DNA of 64,000 bases from Skeletonema tropicum. Lineage: Eukaryota > Bacillariophyta > Thalassiosirophyceae > Thalassiosirales > Thalassiosiraceae. The DNA lies in the NCBI GenBank assembly GCA_037178625.1, contig CM074145.1, positions 2,017,783-2,081,782 of the forward strand, given 5' to 3'. Shown here piece after piece: positions 43,277 through 55,783 of the stretch; within the stretch, counting starts at the first letter, position 1; the number at the start of each line of letters is the position of its first letter. Position numbers and translations under genes: made by a program. The notes under the pieces were generated by a model, which ran no database searches, had not been told where the DNA came from, and saw only the letters and a list, made by a program, of their open reading frames with translations.

Positions 43277-46200
43277 CTACGACCTCTTCTTTCGTGCATC
43301 AGCAATAAACAGTTGCACAGCATCACTCTCCGCCTTGGACAACGCTGTAGTAATTTCTGCTTCAGTACGATGTTTGCCCCCAAACTTCAACAACAGTGTA
43401 TTGGCACGACGCATTACTGCAACATTCTCCTTCCTTGCCTCACCAATTGCACCGATGGAAACGCTCTTCTCACCCCTGGCCGCACTCTCTTTCAAGAGTT
43501 TAGCGGTATCCATCTTGTGCTTCTCTAGCGCAGCTGAGAACATTGTTTCGTAGGATTGGTTGCTGCCCTGCAGCTGCGGTAGTGAGTGGTTGACCCTAAC
43601 TTGCGCCGTGGTTGGTACAGCAATGACCTTCTTCTTTGCGGGAGTTGGAACAGCCTTTTGTATAGGTGCTGGAGCAGGAGCAGGTTGAGGGGCAGGTGCT
43701 GGAACAGGTGGTTTGGGAAATACTTTGGGGCGCTTGTTGTGCTGAGCAGCCCTTCTTTTGTCAAACCGGTAATAAATAAGATTGTGCTCATCAATATTTG
43801 CTTCGGAATACCACAGTCCACGAATTCTATTGACTGGAACGACAAAGTATTCAAAGAAGCCGGTCTGTGGATCAATGTACTTGCAGCGGATTTCGGTCGT
43901 CTTGAGAGGCTGTGATGCCTTTCTCTTTGCAATGTTGTGGCATTTCATGATTGTCTAAAGAATGAAGCAGTGACAAGATGAGCGGACGGGCGGCGCACAA
44001 AATGAATAAGAAATAGAATGCATAAAGAAACATTACTTACCGCATTGTCAAGATGAGCATCCAAGAATCGTAAGCTATGAATCAGCTCTTCGTATGTATT
44101 GCATTCAAGGGTCTTCTTACGCCAGTGGTGGCAATGTGTGGTCTCGGCCACTTCGTAGGCGCTATCATATCTCAGAGTAGGAATACGAATGGACCCAGCA
44201 GTCCTTCCAAGTCGCTTGGTGTCAGAACGTGAAAGAGATCCCGCCGGTTCAAACAGCTTACTACCAGCAATCGCAAAATATTCTGCCTTGTAATCATCCT
44301 CCCCCATCACCTTCTCAAGCTTATCAAGTTTTAATTCAGCAACGCTTCTATCATCCGGTTCGGCCTCAACTGTGCCCAAGAGAGCCGTCAACTCTCGCCT
44401 CAAAGCGTGAAGACGGTCAGATCGACGCCTCGACTCCTTCTCAATTGCTGCAACTTCGAGACTTTTACGACTACGTTTTCCTTTCGCTAACTTTGTTGCT
44501 GGCTTTGAAAGCTTCGCCTTTGCCGCTGCGATTTTGGCAGGATCAGCATGAGCTTTATGAGAAAGGCAGTAGCCAAAAGTACCTGATTGTTTGTACTTCA
44601 TACAACCCTCAAAAATGCAATACTTGGAAGCCTTTTTCTCCTTCACAGCTCCTTCAGCTAGAGGTACAGCAGCGGCGGTAGACGGCAATGGAACGCTGTC
44701 ATCAACTTGATTCTCAGTCACTTTCCCCGCGACAATAGAAATATTCAATGCATTTCCCTCACCCGCAGACTTCACAACACCATTCTCAGCTTTTACTGCC
44801 TCGGAGGACGTATCGACTGGTTCACCTCCTACTTTGCTATTGCTTGGCGCATCATTCTGCGCCAAATTAGCGGGCACAGAAGAATCTTCCTCCTTTAGCT
44901 CCATCAACGCGGTATCGTTCTCATTTGATCCAATCTTGCGCTTCTTACGTTTACCTCGAGGCTCCAAGACGCTAAATATCTTTTCTAGTCTCAGGCGATC
45001 AAAGCGAAAAATATCAGCACCCGTTAGACGCTCCCATCTTCGCATCTCTATTCCTTGTTTTGGATCAAAATCGGCAAGCTTGCCAATATTAATCGTCTTA
45101 GCATCGACCTGTGATGAGTTTTGATCACGGTCATACCACTCTCCATGAAAAGCCCTTACGCAGCAAGCATCGACAAGTTCCACCAACAGAGAAGACAGCT
45201 TTTTTACCGACTTGGCATTCTCCACTCTTCTTCTCCAAAACGGTAGATCAATAACATCCTCATCTATGCCCCATTCTACATCAATCAAGCAAGCATCATA
45301 AAGACTGCGTTCAATTGTGATCATTCTGTCTCGAATAGACTGCATGTGATCTCGATAGGGAACATCAATTGGGCGGGGTTTTTCTATCGAAGGATCAACC
45401 ATTGATATTGATAAGGGGGTTGATATTGGATAATAATTTGCACTCGAAACAATTAACTGCAAGCCCGCCGCGCCTGGCAACGCATTCATAGCTGGAGGAT
45501 GCGGAGCCCTGCGATAACCATTTGCAAACGTCATAGGGTTGTATAGTTCCACCTTCGTTGCACGAAGTGTTCTCTCTTGACTTTGAACCTGAATTAGAAG
45601 CTGTAAGGATGGATTATTCTGGTCCGACTCAAAAATACGCTGAGGCGTGAATTGTATCTGACGCCAAGGGAAATTGACGCAAATTCCTGGACCAAGCAGC
45701 TTGACCAGTTCCATCACCTGATCATCGTTGAGAGCTATGGGTAACGGACTGAGTCTTGTTGACAACTCATTTGATTTCTTCGGATCCTCTTCCGAAATCT
45801 TCAAAGGGTCAAACGGGAGTTGAGTAGATCTGTAACGAGCGAATACTTTCCCAGAAGCAACCAGAAATTCAACGTCCTTTGGTATTTTGCTCTCTGCGTT
45901 CTCTGTTAGGTCAATTACATCATTCGTCGCTTGATGTTGCGGTTGCGGCAGTGGTTCAGCTGCCATTGGCTGTCCAGTCATTGGATGAGGTTGAGCCGCC
46001 ATCGGATGAGGGTAGCCACCTGGTGGATAGACAGGGCCGCCGGGGTAAGCAGGCCCACCAAGAGGATTATAAACGGGATTGTAATTCTGCAACGGAGCCG
46101 TGTATTGCTGCGGTGCAGGTTTCACTACCAAGATATCCTTGCAATCTAACTCGTCAAGAGTGTACCAACCAAGCAGTGGACGTCTCTCCGGCAGACTCAA

Positions 46201-49200
46201 CGGTGCCAACTTCGCCGGATCAGCAATAGAACATTCTGGGCAGACCCACTTCTCCGGAAGTTTTCTGTTTGGTTCTAATCCAATACACTGCCTATGGTAG
46301 CTACCGGGGCAACTATCACAGCATATCAACTCACCACCAGCTTCACACACCACGCAATTATCTTGGTTAAAAATTTCATTGTATTCATGTGGCAAAGGCG
46401 GTCTCCCATACGGAAAGCCATAATTCTCCGTGACAACATGACGCCTTGTCATTTCATTGCTAATTGCATCTGTCGCCAACAACTCATCGAGGAGGAACTC
46501 CAAAATCAGCAGCTTGGAATCAATGGATAGCTGATGGTAAGGTACTCCCTTTTGCATCAATTCGATTGGAGCCATGTGCGACAAGAGATCTTCGCTTGGA
46601 GGAAATTTTGTAATATGAAATGGTGAAACATTGTCCTCATCATCAGCCATATCCTCGTTGTAGTTGTCATCCGCCCCATCCTCATCCGTCCTGACGGTGG
46701 TGGGAGCTGCCGCAAAAAGTTCACCATCCTTGAAATATCTCTTCAGTGTATTGTCCACATCTTTAGGAATCAAGAGAGCCTTATCATCGACTCCTGATGC
46801 GGCTATTGGGGGTACAATCACTTGCCTCATTCCACCCCCTACCCCTAATGGATTCGTAACAGCAGTAGCAGCAGCAGCACCCGCAGTAGTTGATGGCATT
46901 ACAAGTTTCATTGGATTAGGAAGATGTTGTTGTGCTGCACCATTCAAACCACCATCCCTGCCTTCAATCCTAGCCTTTTTTTTCTGATCCGTCGGCGTCA
47001 GATAATCTTCATCATAATCTGAATCAGATCCCGACGACGAGTCATCATAACTTTTTGCCTTCTTCCTCCCCTTTCTCGGTAATGGTCGTCCCCTCTTCTT
47101 CATCTTCTTTGTCGTAGAAGATGCCCCTGATGACTGTGTCTGCGAGACTCCTGATGAAGCATTATGGGCAGCAGCCAATGACGGAGGCAACTGTGTAGAA
47201 GCAGCAGCAGGAGGCATGGCATTATACAATTTCCTCGCCATATTCACATGGAACGGACAGCAAACAAACCTCCCAGCCGCATTGCGTTTCCCCAATGGAC
47301 CAACTGGACATCGACTTATCCATTTACATTCCTCCTCCCCAACACCAACACCACCACCATCATTCGCCGATGACGACGACGAAAACTTTGGAGGACACTT
47401 TGGATTCAAATCAATATTCTCCATGGGAGTCATGGCAACCGACCTAACATTGACATAATTATCTTCCTCCTCCACCACCTCATTATTATCCTCACCACCA
47501 TCTCCATAATAATCATCGTGATGATCTACAAACTTGTCTTCATTCATCAATGCATAATCACGAAAGTAGAGTGGCCAAGTGTTATAATCCAGAAAGTTGA
47601 GGTTGTCACATCCCTTTTTGCGTAGCCATACATCTTCGTATTCTACCACCATCGATTGCTCCGTTTCATTCTCTTCATCACCACCACCACCACCACTACA
47701 ACTCTTCTTCTTTTCAACAGCCTTCTTCTTCTTCCTCCTTCTCAACTGAATCAACCCACTCATCAAATCCTCCACATCATCACTCCCCCCATCACCCAAT
47801 TTCGAATAACATCCCATCCCATCATTGGCATACAATACTCTTAAAATACGTACATGGATCTCCCCCAATAATTTGGATGGCATGGGTAATAGTAAGGCAC
47901 GTAGGAATGATTGGGGGGGGAAGGGGGATAGACGGATGAGTGTGGAAAGAGTGCGGAGTGTGGTGTATGTTGACATGGCGCGGTAGGTGTGTTTTGGGGG
48001 GATGGATGGTGTGATTGTAATTGTTTTTGGTGGTGGTGTTGGAGTTGTGGTTGTTTTTTTTAGTGCAGATGATGATGATGAATTGTTGTTGGACTTGTTG
48101 TGTTTTTGAAAAAAGGGAAATCGCTTTCGTTCTTCATCTTCCTTCTTCGATGTTGCTGCTGCTGTTGCTGTTGTTGGCTCTGCTTTCGTTTTGATGATGG
48201 ACGTATTGTTAGCTGTAGTAGATGATGTGGTTGTGAATGATGATGGTGGTGGTGCCACAGCAACAGCCTCAGTCTTGACTTGTGCAGAAGATGATACAAC
48301 CGATGCACCATTCATCATGGCAGTAGATGAAGAAGAATTCGACTGCACAGTAGTAGTAGGAGCAGCAACAACCGATGCGCTAGCAGTAGTAGACCCGACG
48401 GTGTTGATTGGAGTATTCCCAGTAAAATACGCAATCACACTCTGATGTCCCTGCTGTTGTTGACCAACACTCGAGGAGGCTGAAGTAATATTCGCAGAGG
48501 GTGGGTGAAGAGTTCTTCCCATACTTGTACCAACAGCAGCCGCACCATTATTGATGTTGTTGTTATTGTGGAGAAGACTAGTACTACTATTATTGCTTGG
48601 AGCAGGATGATGATTCCAACCAGTTGCTGCTGATGTTGTGACACCTGAAGTCATTGCTGCATTATCATTCGCTACTAGCTGTTGTCGCTGCATTTGTTGC
48701 TGTTGTTGTTGCTGCATCCCCATGATAGCAGCATTGTTGGATGATGTCAGAGCAGCAGCAGCAGCAGCATTAGTAGTGGACGATGCCAAACCTCCCCCTC
48801 CCATCAGTTCCATTTGCTTCTGTTGTTGCATTTTCGCAGCAGCCGCAGCCATTTGAACGCGAAAATTATTCTGCTGTTGCTGAGCCGCAACCAACTCATT
48901 AGTATGATTGTTGGTATTATTTTGCTGCTGCTGCTGCATGACATTAAATAATTGTTGTTGCGGGTGGTGGTGCAAATTATTGCTACCGTTCGTCATTTGA
49001 AGTTGTTGTTGCTGCTGCTGTTGCATCATGAATTGATTATTGCTGGCCATTCGTTGCACTGCCTGCTGCTGCTGCTGCTGCTGCTGCTGTGGCTGTTGTG
49101 GCGGATGATGAAACGTCGTCCCGCCACCACCACCAGTTGAGAAGACGGCCGCTGCCGCTCCACCCAATTGATGACCGCCATAGTCATATCGATTGTTCGA

Positions 49201-49458
49201 ATGAAAGTTATTATTCGCTGCTCCATATATATTAATATTATTCTGCTGCTGTTGCTGCTGTTGATGATTCAAAAAGCTCTGTTGAGCCGTATTGGCAGTC
49301 GAATTTAGGAAATTCGCATTATCATTTCGCAGCAGCTGTTGTTGCGAATTATTATTGAGCGGCCGCTGAGATTGATGATTCCAAGAATTATGAAAGCCAT
49401 TATTTGGAGGTTGTTGTTGGTTGCCGCCACCACCATTTGGGGGGTATCCTGACGACAT
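43277..49458 (-). CDS. PHD-finger chromatin protein with DDT/WHIM-like region and poly-Q N-terminus
   Basis: 2031 aa. Exon 1 49458-44041 and exon 2 43954-43277 join in phase (GTAAGT...TTCTTTAG). The first 450 residues are Gln/Asn-rich, with runs of up to nine or more Gln. A basic Ser/Lys region follows, with KKMKKRGRPLPRKGRKKAK (AT-hook/NLS type). At about 971-1000, YHQLSIDSKLLILEFLLDEL resembles the DDT/WHIM1 helix of ISWI-partner proteins. A PHD finger at about 1031-1080 begins NCVVCEAGGELICCDSCPGS and binds histone H3 tails in this class. IDLPFWRRRVENAKSVKKLS resembles a WHIM2-type segment. A C-x4-C zinc motif (CIFEGCMKYKQSGTFGYCLSH) lies near 1612-1635. The exon 2 part includes TGFFEYFVVPVNRIRGLWY. 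Likely nuclear, a subunit of a chromatin remodeller. Frame and codon use are sound throughout. Part of it is duplicated at 34560-35308. Confidence 0.85.
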
Positions 49459-51160
49459 GTAGATCGAATATAGTTGTGATTGATTTGTGGTTGGACGGGT
49501 GCTGGTGTGAGGGTTCGTTAGAAGTGCACGAGATGTTGTGTGTGAAGGAAGATATTATTTCTTATCACCCTGACCGTCAATTCAGGGGGCAAGCGCTCTC
49601 AAAGGAGACCTGTACGAATTAATAGGAACTAGTAGATTGAACAATCATATGTTGCATTTGCCCCCTTATTTCCCTTCGTTTGCTCACAAATTTTTAGCTC
49701 TCTTCTGCTCACTTTGCAAAGCCGGCTGATGAGATGGGCATCTTGCTATGCGGTATTTACCACCTTCGCTGTTTTGGAGCCGCACAGCTCAAAAAAATAA
49801 TAATGACCATGACAATTAAGTATCTTCTGAGTGCTAATGCTTCATATCTGGTGGATTGGACTGTCATATGTAGTTGCATTTGCCACCTCATCCCTTCGTT
49901 TACTTACAATTTTTCAGCTCTCACTGAAAGAAAGCTCACACTTGCCAGCAACACAAGTGCAGAGTGCAGGCAAGCCACGAAGAGGGAAGAGGAGATAACA
50001 ACATAAACATAAAGTACGTCTGATTAGCCCTCTCTAGAGGGCCGAAATTATGACTAACCAATATGTGTGCTGCTTCGTCGTCAGTATTGACACTTCTCAT
50101 ACTGCCTCCACAAATGTTTCTCAGATCGCACTCTCCAAGCCAGGAAGACCTACAAGTGGTCTCCTGGCCAGGATTGGCTCAACCATATGGTTGTGTATTA
50201 TGTCTTCGATTTCTCGAGTCCATTGAGGACAGCGTCTATCCTTGGCTGTCCTTTCTCACGATACAATACTACTTTATTAGCATGTTCCTCGCGGCTTCAT
50301 CAGCCACACGCAGTTGCTGAGGTGGCGGTAAATGTGGTGGGCCGAATGCATTGAAGATAAACGATACTAGAGTTCCTCTTGACCTTCATATCTCGTTGTT
50401 CTTTTTGCTTCGTATCCGTTTCTCTCCCCAATCTTGAGGTGATGCACCCACAATCTCCTAGTAGCCAAATCCATATTGCTTATTTCGTCAATACTATGAT
50501 CTGCCCACCGTTGGTGAAAGCCTGGCAGCAACTCCTCTTGTACCATACCAATAATTGCTCTGCGAAATGTGCACTCTCAATCTACTTGTCAAATGACTGA
50601 TTACTTGTCAAATGACTGATGTGGGATCCATGAGCTATAGTCTATTTCGCTATGCCACTCCGGTAGTGCAACTTCATACCAGATCAATTTTTGGAATTGA
50701 TAGAACTGCTGGTGCTGGGCGCACGAAGAGGAGATAACATAACGATGTTTGGCCACTCCAACTCCAATTCATGGAGAGAGCCAGCTTGAGTGTCCATAGT
50801 GCAGAAGTGTATCTCATTGTCTAGAGACGATACAACGAAAGTAGCGTCGTTCCACACTCCAGAGAGGTTCTCTATATCTTTCTAGCTCGAAGAGATCTAG
50901 ATCTGAGGGATGTGCTTGGACAAAGGTTAACATTTGCATTTCTGTCTAGCTTAGTTCCTATGAGCATCTCTTGTTCGCACAGCACCGAACCGACCGAACA
51001 AGCGCTTTTATTATGTGTGAAGTAATCACACCTATGTAATGATAGCGTCGAAGCTAGATTGTCGAAGTATGGAATATAGCTCCCAGCTCCCAGCTCCCAA
51101 TACTTTACTCTTTCACTCATTACTCGCTTTTCCTGTGTGTATGTGGCTTGGTGTAAAAGC
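49459..51160. other. Intergenic region upstream of the tandem array
   Basis: No gene supported. A diverged direct repeat occurs: CATATGTTGCATTTGCCCCC near 49648 and CATATGTAGTTGCATTTGCC near 49865, each followed by CCTTCGTTT and a TTTTTAGCTCTC-like word. Confidence 0.4.
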
Positions 51161-51865
51161 ATGACGTTAGCACGAAGAGGAGCAGAGAAGAGGCAGAGAA
51201 TCCAAAGAAGCCCACATCAAGATCAAGCCTCTTCTCGTGGTCAGACCAGTCAGGAACGATGTCATTGTCATCTTCATCAACAGCCAGAAATGAGCATCCT
51301 TCGCTCAAGCTCAAAGAGCTGGAAAAACGACTCCTCCAACGCCAACGCAGGTGGTCGCAGCGGCAGCGGTCCTTCTCTAGCTGGAGCTGCAAGATCTGTT
51401 CGCATTGCTGCAACATCGTCAATTTATTTCGTCACTAAGCACGAAGATAGGGAAGACGTTGATCGCCAAGATCTCTGGTACAGTCATGCAGACCTAAAGC
51501 TCATGAAGCTCGCTGCTCTTAAGGATGTCTTGGAAGTTCGTGGCCAGGTGGCTTCTGGAGTTCCTCTTGATTACTTTTTGAGAGAGAACGATGATAGCAT
51601 CGTGTGCCTTATGGGCATCGAAGATCTTTGTTCTAAAGCCCACGTGGTCAAAGCGAAGAAGACGCGTATAGAACGATGTGTTCATGCAGTCCTCCAAGAG
51701 CAAGAGCGGCAGGAGATGATGGATGTTTCCTCCTCTTGTCCTCTTACCGATTGGCGGGGGCAGGATATGATTGCACATGCTGCGTTCTTACAGACGAAGA
51801 TTGCTGCAATGAGAGCACGTCAGCTTGGTTTGCTTCACCAAGCGTTCGACCAAGGTTCGACATGA
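51161..51865 (+). CDS. Array unit 1 protein, divergent N- and C-terminus
   Basis: 234 aa from the ATG at 51161 (an in-frame ATG at 51137 is an alternative). The core matches the other array units: SSIYFVTKHEDREDVDRQDL, then LWYSHADLKLMKLAALKDVL, GIEDLCSKAHVVKAKKTRIE and HAVLQEQERQ. This pattern (a short LWY helix, then Cys/charged helices ending in an EQ-rich helix) resembles a family found repeatedly in diatom genomes; its function is unknown. Compared with units 2-7 the first ORF lacks one base near 51757 (GGCGGGGGCAGG), so the C-terminus reads DWRGQDMIAHAAFLQTKIAA to the stop after DQGST. This frame probably is the ancestral one. The N-terminus (MTLARRGAEKRQRIQ) also differs. Confidence 0.6.
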   Translation: MTLARRGAEKRQRIQRSPHQDQASSRGQTSQERCHCHLHQQPEMSILRSSSKSWKNDSSNANAGGRSGSGPSLAGAARSVRIAATSSIYFVTKHEDREDVDRQDLWYSHADLKLMKLAALKDVLEVRGQVASGVPLDYFLRENDDSIVCLMGIEDLCSKAHVVKAKKTRIERCVHAVLQEQERQEMMDVSSSCPLTDWRGQDMIAHAAFLQTKIAAMRARQLGLLHQAFDQGST

Positions 51866-53024
51866 GCGTGTGATGTGATATTGATGTGATCTTATAAAGA
51901 AATGTCGGACTATATATGTAACACGAGATAAATTAGATGATTATGAATACTCCTAAGTTTAAGTAAGTACGGAGAGTGTTCCTTTTAGTATTTACCTTCT
52001 CTCTGGAAAGTCTATATCTGATGTTTAACAAAGTAGGTCGTGGCGATGGTCGTAAGCCATCGTCCCAACTTTTATTTTGTGATGATAATAGATCTGACGA
52101 CATCACGACATCGTGTGGGAATAATATCACCTCCACTCTGGTTGCTTGCATTTTACTCACTTGGGCTGTCTTTTTCAACTTTCGGAATATTGATTCAGCT
52201 CGCGATTTCAAGTTCAACACATCAGTGCTGCTGCTGATCTTGGCAAGCTGGCGGAGATAAGTAGATACTTCTAGAGTACATCATGTGGTTGGAGTTAGTG
52301 GAATCAGGCCTACTTGGCGTAAGGCTTATTTTTGATCGATAAGTAGGCCTATCGAGATAGTTGGCTGCACCCCATCAGCTCGTGATTTCAAGTAAAACTT
52401 GTCCACATAAGTGCTGCTGCTGATCCTGGCTTGGAGGAATGAAAGTCCGCCGATAATAAAGGCCTACTTATCGAGATAGTTGGCACAACCCCCCCCAGAG
52501 AAGAGCCAGGCAGGATAGGTTACTTGTATTTTAGAGACAAGTACTCGTGGATGATGTAATCATTGAACTGAAGTTGTTGAAGTACGTCGAATATCGAGTT
52601 TCTCCTTGAAAGTATCTCCGTGATCGCAATGCTTCTCAGCAGGGACCCTTCTCCCTAACTTCTTTGAATGGAGTAAGTAAGTATGGTGTGGGTTGTATGA
52701 AGGATTCAGCAATTCACAAATGCTCATGTGATTGTAGTGTGGGTTGTATGTCGCGTGAAATGTTTCAATGATTCACAACAATAATGCACAGCTATGCAGC
52801 ATCTTTTTCAACTTTCGGACTCTTCGCAATTGCAATTCCGCGATCACCTCATACAGACATCAAACAACAAATAGATACTCATGCTCGGTAGGTGAACGCA
52901 CAAGGCACACAATATTCTCTTTCACAAATAAATGCAAGCCACAAGGCAACTCAAATGGATATCTCCGTCCAGATATTGCACAGTTGAACACCAAAAGATA
53001 TCACAAGTGCCGAACAACAATACA

Positions 53025-53831
53025 ATGGCCAATGAACTCATCGTAGACTTCCCTGAACATTCGCACAGATACTACATGATGTGTCATCAGGATCTCAAGG
53101 GCGAGGGCGAGTGCGAGGGCGAGTACAAGAATCATGCTGTCAGCCGTGCTGTCAGCCGAGGGAGCAGCCCACATCAAGATCAAGCCTCTTCTCGTGGTCA
53201 GACCAGTCAGGAACGATGTCATTGTCATCTTCTTCAACAGCCAGAAATGAGCATCCTTCGCTCAAGCTCAAAGAGCTGGAAAAACGACTCCTCCAACGCC
53301 AACGCAGGTGGTCGCAGCGGCAGCGGTCCTTCTCTAGCTGGAGCTGCAAGATCTGTTCGCATTGCTGCAACATCGTCGATTTATTTCGTCACTAAGCACG
53401 AAGATAGGGAAGACGTTGATCGCCAAGATCTCTGGTACAGTCATGCAGACCTAAAGCTCATGAAGCTCGCTGCTCTTAAGGATGTCTTGGAAGTTCGTGG
53501 CCAGGTGGCTTCTGGAGTTCCTCTTGATTACTTTTTGAGAGAGAACGATGATAGCATCGTGTGCCTTATGGGCATCGAAGATCTTTGTTCTAAAGCCCAC
53601 GTGGTCAAAGCGAAGAAGACGCGTATAGAACGATGTGTTCATGCAGTCCTCCAAGAGCAAGAGCGGCAGGAGATGATGGATGTTTCCTCCTCTTGTCCTC
53701 TTACCGATTGGCGGGGAGCAGGATATGATTGCACATGCTGCGTTCTTACAGACGAAGATTGCTGCAATGAGAGCACGTCAGCTTGGTTTGCTTCACCAAG
53801 CGTTCGACCAAGGTTCGACATGAGCGTGTGA
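53025..53831 (+). CDS. Array unit 2 protein
   Basis: 268 aa from MANELIVDFPEHSHRYYMMC (an upstream in-frame extension to 52932 exists). Same core as unit 1. The C-terminus reads DWRGAGYDCTCCVLTDEDCC and ends FDMSV, because of one extra A at about 53717 relative to unit 1. This alternative tail is Cys-rich. N-terminal part contains repeated VSRAVSRG and Ser/Gln stretches. Confidence 0.55.
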   Translation: MANELIVDFPEHSHRYYMMCHQDLKGEGECEGEYKNHAVSRAVSRGSSPHQDQASSRGQTSQERCHCHLLQQPEMSILRSSSKSWKNDSSNANAGGRSGSGPSLAGAARSVRIAATSSIYFVTKHEDREDVDRQDLWYSHADLKLMKLAALKDVLEVRGQVASGVPLDYFLRENDDSIVCLMGIEDLCSKAHVVKAKKTRIERCVHAVLQEQERQEMMDVSSSCPLTDWRGAGYDCTCCVLTDEDCCNESTSAWFASPSVRPRFDMSV

Positions 53832-54976
53832 TGTTGTGATCTTATAAAGAAATGTCGGACTATATATGTAACACGAGATAAATTAGATGATTATGAATAC
53901 TCCTAAGTTTAAGTAAGTACGGAGAGTGTTCCTTTTAGTATTTACCTTCTCTCTGGAAAGTCTATATCTGATGTTTAACAAAGTAGGTCGTGGCGATGGT
54001 CGTAAGCCATCGTCCCAACTTTTATTTTGTGATGATAATAGATCTGACGACATCACGACATCGTGTGGGAATAATATCACCTCCACTCTGGTTGCTTGCA
54101 TTTTACTCACTTGGGCTGTCTTTTTCAACTTTCGGAATATTGATTCAGCTCGCGATTTCAAGTTCAACACATCAGTGCTGCTGCTGATCTTGGCAAGCTG
54201 GCGGAGATAAGTAGATACTTCTAGAGTACATCATGTGGTTGGAGTTAGTGGAATCAGGCCTACTTGGCGTAAGGCTTATTTTTGATCGATAAGTAGGCCT
54301 ATCGAGATAGTTGGCTGCACCCCATCAGCTCGTGATTTCAAGTAAAACTTGTCCACATAAGTGCTGCTGCTGATCCTGGCTTGGAGGAATGAAAGTCCGC
54401 CGATAATAAAGGCCTACTTATCGAGATAGTTGGCACAACCCCCCCCAGAGAAGAGCCAGGCAGGATAGGTTACTTGTATTTTAGAGACAAGTACTCGTGG
54501 ATGATGTAATCATTGAACTGAAGTTGTTGAAGTACGTCGAATATCGAGTTTCTCCTTGAAAGTATCTCCGTGATCGCAATGCTTCTCAGCAGGGACCCTT
54601 CTCCCTAACTTCTTTGAATGGAGTAAGTAAGTATGGTGTGGGTTGTATGAAGGATTCAGCAATTCACAAATGCTCATGTGATTGTAGTGTGGGTTGTATG
54701 TCGCGTGAAATGTTTCAATGATTCACAACAATAATGCACAGCTATGCAGCATCTTTTTCAACTTTCGGACTCTTCGCAATTGCAATTCCGCGATCACCTC
54801 ATACAGACATCAAACAACAAATAGATACTCATGCTCGGTAGGTGAACGCACAAGGCACACAATATTCTCTTTCACAAATAAATGCAAGCCACAAGGCAAC
54901 TCAAATGGATATCTCCGTCCAGATATTGCACAGTTGAACACCAAAAGATATATCACAAGTGCCGAACAACAATACA

Positions 54977-55783
54977 ATGGCCAATGAACTCATCGTAGAC
55001 TTCCCTGAACATTCGCACAGATACTACATGATGTGTCATCAGGATCTCAAGGGCGAGGGCGAGTGCGAGGGCGAGTACAAGAATCATGCTGTCAGCCGTG
55101 CTGTCAGCCGAGGGAGCAGCCCACATCAAGATCAAGCCTCTTCTCGTGGTCAGACCAGTCAGGAACGATGTCATTGTCATCTTCTTCAACAGCCAGAAAT
55201 GAGCATCCTTCGCTCAAGCTCAAAGAGCTGGAAAAACGACTCCTCCAACGCCAACGCAGGTGGTCGCAGCGGCAGCGGTCCTTCTCTAGCTGGAGCTGCA
55301 AGATCTGTTCGCATTGCTGCAACATCGTCGATTTATTTCGTCACTAAGCACGAAGATAGGGAAGACGTTGATCGCCAAGATCTCTGGTACAGTCATGCAG
55401 ACCTAAAGCTCATGAAGCTCGCTGCTCTTAAGGATGTCTTGGAAGTTCGTGGCCAGGTGGCTTCTGGAGTTCCTCTTGATTACTTTTTGAGAGAGAACGA
55501 TGATAGCATCGTGTGCCTTATGGGCATCGAAGATCTTTGTTCTAAAGCCCACGTGGTCAAAGCGAAGAAGACGCGTATAGAACGATGTGTTCATGCAGTC
55601 CTCCAAGAGCAAGAGCGGCAGGAGATGATGGATGTTTCCTCCTCTTGTCCTCTTACCGATTGGCGGGGAGCAGGATATGATTGCACATGCTGCGTTCTTA
55701 CAGACGAAGATTGCTGCAATGAGAGCACGTCAGCTTGGTTTGCTTCACCAAGCGTTCGACCAAGGTTCGACATGAGCGTGTGA
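54977..55783 (+). CDS. Array unit 3 protein
   Basis: Sequence as unit 2, same 268 codons and same frameshifted C-terminus. Preceded by AGATATATCACAAG (extra AT compared with units 2, 5, 6 and 7), shared only with unit 4. Confidence 0.55.
   Translation: MANELIVDFPEHSHRYYMMCHQDLKGEGECEGEYKNHAVSRAVSRGSSPHQDQASSRGQTSQERCHCHLLQQPEMSILRSSSKSWKNDSSNANAGGRSGSGPSLAGAARSVRIAATSSIYFVTKHEDREDVDRQDLWYSHADLKLMKLAALKDVLEVRGQVASGVPLDYFLRENDDSIVCLMGIEDLCSKAHVVKAKKTRIERCVHAVLQEQERQEMMDVSSSCPLTDWRGAGYDCTCCVLTDEDCCNESTSAWFASPSVRPRFDMSV

Noticed and set aside
47600..49450. Plus-strand ORFs rich in Leu, Val or Cys opposite the PHD gene
   Set aside because: Antisense shadows of Gln/Asn/Ser repeat coding.
51933..52260. 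ORFs of 94-95 codons on both strands in every array spacer
   Set aside because: Opposite-strand overlaps that recur only because the unit repeats; no domain. A short non-coding RNA remains possible but is not supported.
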